Shown here piece by piece: positions 1-10,941 of a stretch of DNA of 64,000 nt. The position numbers were made by a program, and so were the translations under genes. Location: the NCBI GenBank assembly GCA_945643635.1, contig CALZFC010000060.1, positions 2,042,001-2,106,000 on the forward strand, in the 5' to 3' direction. The DNA comes from Allodiplogaster sudhausi. Taxonomy: Eukaryota; Nematoda; Chromadorea; Rhabditida; Diplogasteridae. How positions within the stretch are numbered: position 1 is the first letter of the stretch; every line of letters starts with the position of its first letter. The notes beneath the pieces are model-generated. The model was not told where the DNA came from and did not search any database. It worked only from the letters and a program-made list of their open reading frames with translations.

Positions 1-309
1 CTGGGCACATCTCAGAATTTGAAGAAATTCGGCTTCGATCCCTGAAATGCTTGTGAATTAGGCAAAAAATAAAGAAGCCATTATACAATGTATTTCCGTG
101 TCAATTTTAATTCTCTTCTCTTTCTCTGTACCTTACTTTCCGACCAGCAATATGTTTTCCATGTTTGCCTCTACCTGAATCTCTCAGTCATCACCCTTCT
201 CGCTCTGACCCAAATATAAAGTATCATCTTTCTCTTCACATCTCTCTCTCTCTCTCACTTTGTCGTTCCCAATCTCTCTCCCTCTCTCCCCCCCTCTCTC
301 GCTCCCTAG

Positions 310-343
<34 letters not shown>

Positions 344-659
344 CCCTATCTCTCTCTCTCTCTCGCTCCCTATCTCTCTCTCTCTCTCTCTCTCTCTACC
401 TTGTAAGTGCCGTATCCATTGCGCGTGTCGTTCTCAAAGGGCGACCGTGGCGAATAGAGAGGAGAAGTGGCTCCGCCAGTTGACGAGCCTTAATTTACGT
501 ATTTTTACAATCAATATTAAAAAAAAAACTAACAAAAAACTTAACCACAATTTCATCTATATAATAACTATTATTTTTATTTCTCTACTTCTAATAAGCA
601 AGTTACTTAATAAAATTAATTAATTTTTTTTAAATAATAAAATAATATTATAAAAAAAA
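1..659. other. Left-edge flank, no gene seen
   Basis: This is the 3' flank of the CPEB gene that reads leftward from 8.87 kb. It contains a long (CT)n tract (about 241-400) followed by AT-rich sequence. The open frame across the tract is a Ser/Leu artefact of the microsatellite. I see no coding exon or RNA gene here. Confidence 0.6.
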
Positions 660-3600
660 TCAGAATATAAGAAGCGTCATACGTCTCGATCCGACGGGTC
701 CGTAGCCCGCCGCGTTCGTCCCCGGCAGTCCTCCGCCAGCCGAGAGCGGGGTCGGGAGGGCGCCGGCGCCGCCAAAGTCAAACCCGGACAAGGAAGCGGC
801 ATCATCACCGCCTGGCGCTGAGCGGAAGGCTCGTGGAGACATTCGGCGCGAGGAAGAAGAGAAAGAAGAAGGACCACTACCGGCAGACACCGGAGGAGTG
901 GACACGAAGTGGCCAGAAAGGCCTACAAGGAGTTAACTTAATTCCCATTTCTTCTCAAATTTTTTTTCTAATTAAATTCCTTTTAATGTTCCTTATTTGT
1001 ATCCGGGGAATAATTAACCTATGTTTTGCTATATGTGGATAAGTTAATCTTGGTGTAAAACAGATATCCAGAAAGTTTCAGAGATCTTCTTTCATTACTT
1101 TCTGAGCTATAGTAACGTCAAAACTGGCGGGCAGAGAATTAGCTATGGTAGGTCAGAGCCGCCCTCCTATATCATGCTCCTCGACAAAGCGACAGGCACC
1201 TTTATGAGCACGCGCATTCAAAGTGGTTCTCTATCGCTACTGTATAATTATTCGCCGGATACTTCCTTTAAAATATATAAATCCTTAAAAAAATATCGAG
1301 CTTTTCATCTCGCTCCTTAATATATCAGTGTTGAACTAAACTAACAATGAATAAAAAAATTTATTTAAAAAAAATAATTAAAAAGGCCAGTCTACAAACT
1401 AATTAATGAATGACCTTGTCGACGTGGCATGCTGAGATATCCGCGATTCTTGGATGGGCTTGCGAGTGTGGCCGTCTGAGTCTGGTAGTGACGTGGAGAC
1501 ATCTGCTGTTGGTACATGGGAGAAAGGGGTGGAGGTGGGGTTCGCGGACCTCCTCTGAGTCCGCTCCTCTGGGGAGGACTGAATGGTCCGGGGGAGGGTG
1601 TGAGCTGGTGGTTGTGGTGATGATGGCGGGGTGCACTGCTGGTACCACCACCTCCCGAGTGATGGAAGGAGAGAGCGGGTGGCTTGCCTCTCTTGGCGAA
1701 ATGCATGGTACCACCTCTGGTACTGCCACCACCCCCGATGGTACCACCTCCACTGCCACACTTTGGCAGTCCACTCGAGGATGCATGCTTCGAAATGGGA
1801 CGGGGAGAATCGTGGTTGGCGCCCTTGAGCATCGGATGGTGCGCTTGGAGGGCTGGCTCTCGGCCGTGATGACTCTGCAAAGAGAAGGAGATAGAGAAAG
1901 AGAAGGAGATAGAGACAGAGAGAGAGAGACAGAGAGAGAGAGACAGAGAGAGACAGAAAGAGATAGAGAGAGAGAGACAGAGAGAGAGATAGAGAGAGAG
2001 ACAGAGAGAGAGAGAGAGATAAAGTAAATGAGAAGCAGGGAAAGAAAGCAAGAAAGCAAAAGAGAAGGGGAGATTATCACAGACAAAATTAGATAGTTTG
2101 AGTGAGCAAGGGAGAGAACGAAAGATATAAAGATACCGAGGTTTCGACAACAATAGGTCAAGATATACGGTTAAGGAGGGCCGTAGAAAGCCGGAGAGGG
2201 ACAAATAGGGGAGAGAAAGGGCAGCAGAACGAGAGAGAGCGAGAGGGAGAGAGGCAGAGAAAGAGAAAGAGAAAGGAGAGCGGAAAGAAAGAGACGAGAA
2301 AACAGCGGCAGAGAGAGTGGAGAGAGAAACAGAGAGAGAGAAAGAGATAGGGAGAAAAAGAGAGTGAATGACTGCCCACCTTCCAGCAACGATCGCAGAA
2401 GTAGCGAAGGCAGCGTGTCTCCGCACAGAACAGTCGAGTAGTCACTAAGCCGCACATCTCACACATCATGCAGTCCTCCAGGTAGGCCTTCAGCTCAACC
2501 TGAGAAGGAGAGGGTCAAAGAGTGAGAGATAGAGCGAGTGCGAGAGAAAGAGAGCGAGAAAGAGAGAGAAAGAGAGAGAAATAGAGAGGATACTATCCTG
2601 GGCTAAATTGATTACACATATATCATTCATTCGCTCGATCTCTCTCTCTCTCTCTCGTTCTCTCTCTCTCTCGTTCTCCTTCTCTCTCGTTCTCTTTCTC
2701 TCGTACTCACGTGCTCCTTCTCTCTCGTTCTCTTTCTCTCGTGCTCTCTCTTTTTCTTCCTCTCTCTCGTTCTCTCTCTTTCTCACTCTCCCTCTCTTTC
2801 TCTGTACCCTCTCCCTCAACTCACTGCCTTCATTTCCCTGACCTCTCGCCCGTCCTCAAGAGACTCTGTAACGTTAAGCACCAGTTTCTTCTTCGATATG
2901 GCCACAACGTATGCCTAAAAGAGGATATTTCGTCTAGCAACAAATATCGTAAATAAATAGTCATTAGTTAAACTTTAAAAAAAAACATTTATTTAAAAAA
3001 AATCCTTTCCGCTCCAAGGCTTTTACACTAAAAGTTCAATGTGACTTCTCTGTAAATCGTGTAATTTTTGTTTACAGAATTTTGCTAATATTAACTGTAG
3101 TACAGATACTGCAATAAATTAACTAGCAAAAAAAAACAAAAACAAAAAACTGTTGAGGTTAAATTTAAACCTATTTATCAAATGAAAACAAAAAACAATT
3201 TCTAATGTCATAATTAATTGGCGGAAAAAATAATATAAAAAATATTCTATTTTAATTTCAAATAAATTAAACTTCCTGACTCTCTCCGAGCAGAAAACGA
3301 TTCTGGCAGCGCCCTTCGGGTACTCCGTCTCGCAGTCCACTTCGATAGTCGCCTGATTTAAAATAGATTTTCAAAATTCAAGAGATTTTCAAAATTCAAA
3401 ATAGATTCAAAATTCCTGATTCAAGCATAGATTTGGCATAGATCTTTTCGTTTCGTCATTATTTTTTTTATTTGCGTTTAATCACTTTTTCATAAACTAA
3501 CATTCAATCTAATTGTTTCTCATTGATTCATGTATAGAAACAATAAATATTTTATCCGAGATAGCTCAAATGAGAAAAAAAAATGTTTGCAAATACTTGA

Positions 3601-6394
3601 TTGACCAGGGATTTGAATGAAATAAAATAGCGGGAATAATAATAATAAAAAAATAAAACCTGCACAACGTCGCCAATCTCATCGTTCAGTGCGCGAGCGA
3701 GTTGTTCTGAACGCGAAAATTATTCTCACTATTTATTTATTTAAAGACGTTAAATTCCCGCAAGACCGTTATCGGCCGCCTCCCCAAGCATATCTTCAGT
3801 AGTAGGCTTTTTGCAATTTTTTTTTCTAATATTACGATTTATGGTTAGTTTTAAATCCATAATATAAATATGAAATGGATAAAATTAAACGCTTTGTAGT
3901 TTATATTTTGCATCCGTTCCACTTTTATCGACGGGTGCCGGCACTTGAAACCTTTTGTAAAATTGTTCAGCAGGAAAACCACAGGTTTCAGGATAGGGAA
4001 TAAAAGTAATTTTTTTTTGAAAATGATACAATTCTACAAAGGACACGGAGGTTCTATGTTAATAAAAAAATAAAACAACAATTAAAATTTAAACTTTAAA
4101 ACAATTAAAAAAAATATTACAGTACCTGCCGTGATCGTGCGACTTACGCCGCCCACGAATATGGAGTAGCGCGAGAAGTGAATTGCCATATTCTAAAAAA
4201 AATTAAATAAAACGAATGGAATTTTGAGATAATCAGTTTAAACACAATATTAGCAGTGTTTAAATAAGTCTCAATTTTGCGAGAAACAATTCCAAAAAAT
4301 AGGCATGTAAAAGTGGGGAAGAGTATGAAAAAGCACTCAAGACCGCCCTATTTTCGGCATGTTTAAATGAGAAAGTGGTTGTGTACTTCAGATTTCTGTT
4401 ATTGCACTCTACCGAAAATTTCAGAAGCAAGAAAGTTAGAACGTATTTATACACAGAACATTAGTAGATACAACACCTATAATAATAATGCCAATAGAGA
4501 TACAGACTTTACAGGTTAAGGTATAAAGTAATGTAAATAGTATTAATGGCATTAATAATAACTACTACCTGTCTGTTATATGTTATAGACAAATAAGTGA
4601 AAAAATTAAACCTTTTTATTATTATTATATTCCAGACCTGATCGAAACCGCTCATGACGTACTCACAATCGGCTGCACGCCAAACCCGAATTTGAATCTG
4701 CAAATTGTTTTAAAGCAAAATTCGTATAAATAAAAAATAGCTATCATATTTAATATTACAACTTATAACAATATGCAGAAACAGATAAACATCTAATTCA
4801 CAGACTTAAAAAATATATTCCCTGCGCTTATTTTCATTTAATCCTTCTAATTTTCAAATATACTCTTCAAAAATATAGATTACGGTAGCTTCAAATTCAA
4901 CTGACTACAGTATCCTCGATGAACACGTATCGCCTCTCACCGTCAGATTCGCAGTGAGCCAGAAGTGTCTCGACCGATTCAGCCGCAGAGAAGAGAATGA
5001 ACGCATAGCCTGAATGGGGGCCAGATCAAGGATAGACGTTCCAAAATCAGGCCCGGGCCTTGTTTTGGACATCCCTGGCCTGGACCAGATCGATGATGAC
5101 CAAGGCTTTGATAAAGACAATCATAGTATTAATAAGTTGTAAACACGGACTCTAATAATGTCCAAATCTGTTCTCGCATAAAAAAATAAACAAACAAAAA
5201 CCACCAGCTAATGAACGGCATTGAGTCTATCTAGCCTCTAGCATTACAACACTTTGTTCTCTCTTTTACATTAAAGTGTTTACATTTTGGAACACGGCTT
5301 TCAAAAAGGCTACTTCCAAAAGAATAACGTTTATGCGATAAAGATTAATAACTACGATGGTTTTCCACTACATATTTGGACATATCATCCTTCTGCCTGA
5401 GGCAATGATGGAAAAAGGTACGGCGCAACACTCCAGGCCTGGTGGGCGATAAAAAAAATCACTTTTTGTTCAAAAATCACCTTTATCGAGGGAAAATAAT
5501 ACCGTTTTTCCAGCAAAAAATATGTTTCCTCCGGGGGAGGTTCAACACGGTTCTGAGCAGGCCGGGGAGGGGGGGGGGGGTTCAACGGTGCCTGCACCGA
5601 CCTTATTCAGCACTGACCTAAGAGGGTGTTGTGCTCTCTCTCCCTCTCTCTCTCTGTTTCGTCTCTCTCTCTCTCCTCCCCTCCTACCTGAGGTGGTATG
5701 CTCTCCCTCTATCTCTCTCTCTCCGCCTTTCTCGCTCTTCCCTTATACCTGAGGGTGGCATGCTCTCTCTCTCCATCTCTCTCTCTTTCTCTCTCTCTCC
5801 CTCCTACCTGAGGGTGGCATATTCTCTCCCCTCTGTCGATGCGGCCAGTCGATCGAACACTCGCCGTACTGCTTGAAGAACGAGACAAGGCAAGCTGAAA
5901 AGCTTTATCCTTCTTAAAGAATCTAAATAAACACACTTAACATATTTAAAAAAAATTTCCCTCTATTTTTATGCAATCTCCCCAGTTGCTATTAGCATAA
6001 AATTTCTCCGATCATGATACTTTCCCGCTGAGCAATGTGTTAAAGGTTTCGAGTGCCAAGATTCATCGTTATTTTGGGAAATATATGACAAATGTATTAT
6101 ACTACTATAAATATAAACTGGAAGAGGTTTTTTATCCATTTCATATTTAAATTATGGATTAAATATTGAACAAATATATAATATTGTAAGAAAAAATAAT
6201 AATAACATAATAATAATAATAATAAAAAGCCTGCCACTGGAGAGATGCTTGGGGAGGCCGCCGATGAAGATCTTGCGGGAGAAAAGAGCGGGCGGGTCGT
6301 CGTGGAGGTGCATGGAATGCAGCATCATGTCGTTCACTTGAGAGACGGTCGCATCGTCTGGAGATGAGAGAGAGAGAGAGAGACGGAGGGAGAT

Positions 6395-6439
<45 letters not shown>

Positions 6440-8867
6440 TGAGATGAGAGAGACGGAGAGAGGAGAATAGAGAGAACGAATAAAGAGAGAGAGTGGGGAT
6501 GAGTGAAAAGAGTGAAAGAAAGAGAGAAAAAGTTGAGAGAGATATATAGAGGTAGAGAGAGGAAAAGAGTTTTGAAAAAGATAAAGAAATTAGAGAGAAG
6601 AAGACGAAAGGGAATGAGAAAGAGCAGGACAATGGAAAAAGTGTAAAAAAAAAAGAACAATTAAACCTCCCATATGCTCATTTGGCCTTTGAAAGACTCA
6701 GAAAACATTCTGACGAGTGGAAGTGTAAAAAAAAAAAGAAGAAGATATTTTGGAGTGCTCACCATACTGGGAAAAGTCATCGTCGTTAACGCTTTCATAG
6801 CCACTGAAAAGAAATTTATCACTTTAGAAAAATAAATGTAATTAAAATAAACATGTAAATGGATGATGAAGAAAATAATAGCAAACCCCTTCCTTACGAT
6901 ACTCAAAACAGCTTTTGTGTTTTATTATTTAATTTTTTCTCTTTCTCTGGATACTTAGATTTTTATAGTAATCCAGGTTCCATTGCTAATTTTCATTTAA
7001 AAAAAAGAATAATAATATAGGAAGGTGGGTGGGTGGGGGCGGCTAACCCAGGAATCGGCGGGATGCATCCTCTGCCAACAACGCCGCTGTGCGATGGAGA
7101 CATCTGAAGGCCGGGGAAACTCGGCGCAGCCGAGCCGGGGAAACTTGGTGCAGCTGAGCCGTCCTTCACTTGCTCAGGCAGTTCAGAAGACAAGCCTGCA
7201 AGTATTTAATACTTTTTTTTTCTTCTTCTAATGACTCATGTCCATATATATTTCCAATAGCTCATAAACACAAAAGAGCCATGATAACATCTATAAATCC
7301 CAAACATTTAATACTTATTTTACCAATTCCTGTTTTTTTAATGTCTGCGTCAATCAATTTCATGAGACCTTCTTTTCTATTTTAGTAACGTAAACAAGGA
7401 ACTTTCAACAATCAACAGGAATTAACTGATTGGAAAAATATGACGAATAGACTACGTTAATTTTACACTTATTTTACCATAAACTTATATTCAAGTAATA
7501 CTGCGATTTCGCACACAATTAGAGCCAAAGAATTAAACTCTGAAGAAACAACATAAAACAAGATCACATACCTTCAACATCAGTCGATTTGTTGACTGCT
7601 GATTCGGCAACCTCTCGTGGCGAGTCCATCGAGAACGGGCCAAGCTCCCTCTCACCTAATGAAGAATGGCGGCAACTTCAGGGACCTATCATGACATTCG
7701 GCACAAGATAACAAGGAATAACAAAGAGTGCTAACAAAGAGATAAAGTCAGGGTCCTATCTAAAAGTGACTAACATCAGTATTCAATCAAAAACAACCCT
7801 AAATTAAGCGTAAAAGTACCCTGACTGGACTTGAAACGGATGCTAGGAATGCTTTGAGAAAGTCGTTATCGATCGAGCCCTCCGAACAAAGCCGTCGAAA
7901 CGTAATAGATAATTACACCGCCTCATCTATAGTAAAACAACCCACAAAAAGGATTCTTACGAATATTAACAATTAAACTTTTCAAGACAATTATTTTGCT
8001 ATGAAAGGAACAATGTAAATATAAAATTGCATTGCAATTTAAATAACCTTTGAAATCTTGTATACATTGTAATTATTGTGTCTAACAAATGTTTACTAAA
8101 AGTGTAGTGTAAATTTGGAAATATACAAATTCATTCGAATTGCCACGTCATGCTGTCTTGTATTTTTGTGGAGTTTTTGTTCTCTTTTACTTTTTGCGTG
8201 TTCTTCTTATATGTTTTCACGGATTGAATTATGTTTGCCGTGAGTGCCTTTCAATAGAAAACTGATGTCATTTGCTCTGCGTCTCTAATGGTGCTGGAAT
8301 CAGGAATCAGGGGATTTACACGCTAACTCGATATTCGCGCGGTTCAGCGGCGGTGTTCCTCTTATGCACTCTTCTGTTTCACTCTTAGTGCTATGCTTAT
8401 TGCGAGTGGCTGGCTAACACTGGCTGTCGCTGAAGTCATTTCTAATCGGATATTAAAAAAAGAAACCAATTTCTTTTGGTTTAATAATAATGACTTTTCC
8501 CAACCTGTTTATATGCCATTTTAATGCTGATTACTTACCCTGGTGACTCGTCTTTTCGCTGCCTTTTGCTCCATGGCGTTGCGTTTCTGATTGCATTACA
8601 AAGACATGTTGAAAACCCTGGCCACTCTGACAGTTTCTGCTAGGCAGGAGACCCATTTATTAGCGTAGTATTTGGTAACGCTAAATAGCTATTTCGAGTT
8701 TGTATGCTAAATAAAAATATTTAAAAAAAAAAACAAGAATAATAAGAATTGCTTATTCGCTGGAATCCAATCACCAGTTATTTCTTTCTAATATAAGCCG
8801 TTTTAGGCTGACTGTAAGCTGACTCACCGTGAGCTAGAGATGCTTTTTTTTCTTCATCTTCTTCCAT
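660..8867 (-). CDS. CPEB-family cytoplasmic polyadenylation element-binding protein
   Basis: This is an RNA-binding translational regulator that controls poly(A) tails and translation of maternal and germline mRNAs. I join 15 exons whose phases all agree: 8867-8828, 7655-7572, 7195-7048, 6803-6763, 6357-6238, 5894-5808, 5009-4909, 4697-4638, 4192-4126, 3706-3660, 3352-3281, 2914-2843, 2499-2380, 1874-1415 and 922-660, giving 593 residues. The N-terminal third is disordered and Pro/Ser-rich. RRM1 starts at SRKIFIGGLP and continues through SIDWPHRQRGENMPPSGYAF. RRM2 starts at RYSIFVGGVS and includes EYPKGAARIVF. The CPEB zinc-binding module follows (CEMCG...FCAETRCLRYFCDRCW...HH). The tail is Gly/His/Pro-rich. 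All of these are diagnostic of CPEB (nematode FOG-1/CPB class), but which paralogue is not resolved. If the intron after 1415 is retained, the frame stops at 1392, so two C-termini are possible. The start codon follows an AG acceptor (ccaacag|A). Confidence 0.9.
3756..3813 (+). pseudogene. Inverted fragment of the CPEB RNP exon inside a CPEB intron
   Basis: The + strand here repeats the - strand of about 6281-6225, which is the CPEB exon encoding IFIGGLPKH plus the start of its downstream intron. By eye about 49 of 58 bases match. The copy translates as SRKTVIGRLPKHIF, so the RNP2 core is degraded. It lies antisense to the host gene and crosses the exon-intron boundary, which points to a DNA-level duplication rather than retroposition. 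Confidence 0.75.
5683..5830 (-). repeat. Three tandem copies of a CPEB exon end and splice donor
   Basis: On the - strand the sequence CACCCTCAG|GT (third copy CACCTCAG|GT) occurs three times, with donors after 5808, 5749 and 5688, about 60 bp apart and separated by GA-rich spacer. The first donor continues the RRM1 frame into the next exon (Ser-Gly-Tyr-Ala-Phe). The second shifts the phase by 59 nt, and the third is in phase but passes an in-frame TAA at the second copy. Confidence 0.75.
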
Positions 8868-9520
8868 TCTGTTGGCTGTCTGTGTTGTAGCTGATTTCAC
8901 AAAGAGATATCCCTGATAGTTCACTTGGTGCAGAGGGCATGGAAAGAAGGGGGGGCGAGGGAACAGAGCGAGAGAGAGAGGCGAGAGAAATTGAAAGAAA
9001 GGGATGGCGAAAGAGAGAGGGAGAGAGAGAGAGAGGAGTGAGCAGAGAAGCGAAGTCATCGATTGATGACGAATGAGGGGGGAAACACAGCTTGGAAAGA
9101 TGATGATGTTTTTTTTTCATATCGGTCAATGAAAATGACATCTCCGCCATATTCAAAATGGAGAAGGCGGGAATCAGAAATACCCTGATGAGAGCTGTGC
9201 TATTCTTGCATAGGATCATCTTGAAGTTTAGAATTTTTTGCTATTTTTTTCCGCGCTGCGTGTTTGTTCTTGATATTTAACAAAAAAAGAGTTCTCTCGT
9301 TGTTGTCACCTGCAATAGGAGTAAGTATATAAGCGTGCCTTTTCTGAATTATGAACATGTGTACTTGATTGTTTTTTGCTTTTTTCCCTCTCTCTCTAAT
9401 ATTTACTGCAAGATTTAAAATATGCGGTACATTTATTAACTTGTTTATATGTCCTTTTAAAAGAGTTCGATGCTCAAGCGTGTAATCTATTTGAATTTTC
9501 GATGTCGCACCTTTCAAATG

Positions 9521-9558
<38 letters not shown>

Positions 9559-9771
9559 GCCCTTGAAGTGACGAAATAGGACTCACCCATGACCGGGGTG
9601 GGGTTATCCCCAGGGTTGGTCATTTTTCTCTTTGTAATCCCCGGATCGGCCATTTGTAACCCCCCGCGGCCCATGATCTTAGTCAGGCACTATTTTAGCA
9701 CTGTGCCCTTGTGTCTCAGGGAAAAAGGCGCGAATTCAAATGCTATTTTTCGTATCAGACTACTTTCCCCA
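8868..9771. other. Spacer between divergent CPEB and UBC9 genes
   Basis: This 0.9-kb region must hold the promoters of the two divergent genes. It contains GA/CT tracts (about 8960-9040 and 9520-9560) and, at 9711-9742, a reverse-strand copy of a short dispersed repeat. No convincing exon was found. Open frames here are short and lack splice-consistent partners. Confidence 0.5.
9711..9742 (-). repeat. Short dispersed repeat, copy 1
   Basis: The reverse strand carries TTTGAATTCGCGCC followed by TTTTTCCCTGAGACAC. Related copies lie at 42666, 43781, 49571 and 52331. This copy lies about 30 bp upstream of the UBC9 start codon. Confidence 0.75.
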
Positions 9772-10702
9772 ATGGCCGGCATCGCTCTGGGTCGTCTGAT
9801 GGAGGAGCGGCGCGCGTGGCGCAAAGATCATCCCTTCGGCTTCATAGCGCGCCCCTCCACCACCCCCGAAGGCACGCTCGACCTCTTCAAGTGGGACTGC
9901 GCCATCCCCGGCAAGAAGGGCAGCCTCTGGGAGGGCGGACTCTACAGGGTTGGTGGCTGTGGCTGGCTATTCCATTATGTCACCAGAAAATTGACAATTA
10001 GTCTTAATAAAGGAAATTTCTCCTTTGGGAGACGGAACAGAGTCTGACATATTTCATCATTGAGACTTGACAGAAAATAAGAATTATTAAATGAATTTTT
10101 TTTCCTTTTATAGAATACCTTGCAATTATTCCTTAGGCTCTGCATGGTGTCTCTCGATCATTAGTGAAATTATTGAAAACTATAATTTCTTTCAAACTGC
10201 GCTTACTCAAACTTTTACGCTTCTATTTTTATATCTGATCTTCTTGCTTCGATTGGAAATGGAGGGAATATAACGTGTATTCTCATGGCTCTTTTCTATA
10301 TGCCCTTGAGGAAGTGTGTCTTTTAATCGGCTCCTTTTTGCAGCTCAAGCTCATCTTCAAAGACGACTTCCCTTCGACGCCGCCCAAGTGCAAGTTCGAT
10401 CCGCCGCTCTTCCATCCCAACATTTATCCATCGGGCACGGTCAGTCAATCATTGATTATTGATTAATTTTTCCTCTTTTGAATCCCCGAATTGCTAACGG
10501 GCATTTCAAGAAGAAATTTTCTTCCTTTTTGCAATGAACAACCTGAGATCACACAACATAGACACTTTTGAGATAACCTCCTACTTCTCCCGTTGTTCAG
10601 CTGTCATTATAAGCATATTTTCCTGTCCCCCTCTCGACGTCGTTCATCTACTATCTCTCTCTCCTCTCTCTCGCTTCCTCTCTCACTCTCTTCTCTTTCT
10701 CT

Positions 10703-10748
<46 letters not shown>

Positions 10749-10895
10749 CTTTTGCTCGCTTGTCTCTCTCACTATCTCTCTCTTGCTTCTCACACTCTCT
10801 CTTTTGCCCGCTTCTCCCTCTCACTCTCTCTCTCTTGCTCGCTTCTCTCTCTCTCTCTCGTGCTCGCTTCTCCCTCTCACTCTCTCTCTTGCTCG

Positions 10896-10941
<46 letters not shown>

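Noticed and set aside
165..623. Long Ser/Leu frame at the left edge (similar ones near 14500, 16400-17569, 23400, 39100 and 50200)
   Set aside because: Pure (CT)n/(GA)n translation. Open in several frames and on both strands, without splice or family support.
4905..5120. 71-codon frame MSLSKPWSSSIW... on the - strand
   Set aside because: Wrong frame across the CPEB exon at 4909-5009, whose real frame reads GYAFILFSAAESVETLL.
6667..6712. Exon candidate MFSESFKGQMSIWE in the CPEB gene
   Set aside because: It leaves in phase 0, while the RNP exon must be entered in phase 1. Skipping it gives a fully phase-consistent gene.
8539..8574. Short exon MEQKAAKRRVTR as CPEB start
   Set aside because: Good donor but phase 0, incompatible with the next exon. 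The exon at 8828-8867 fits.
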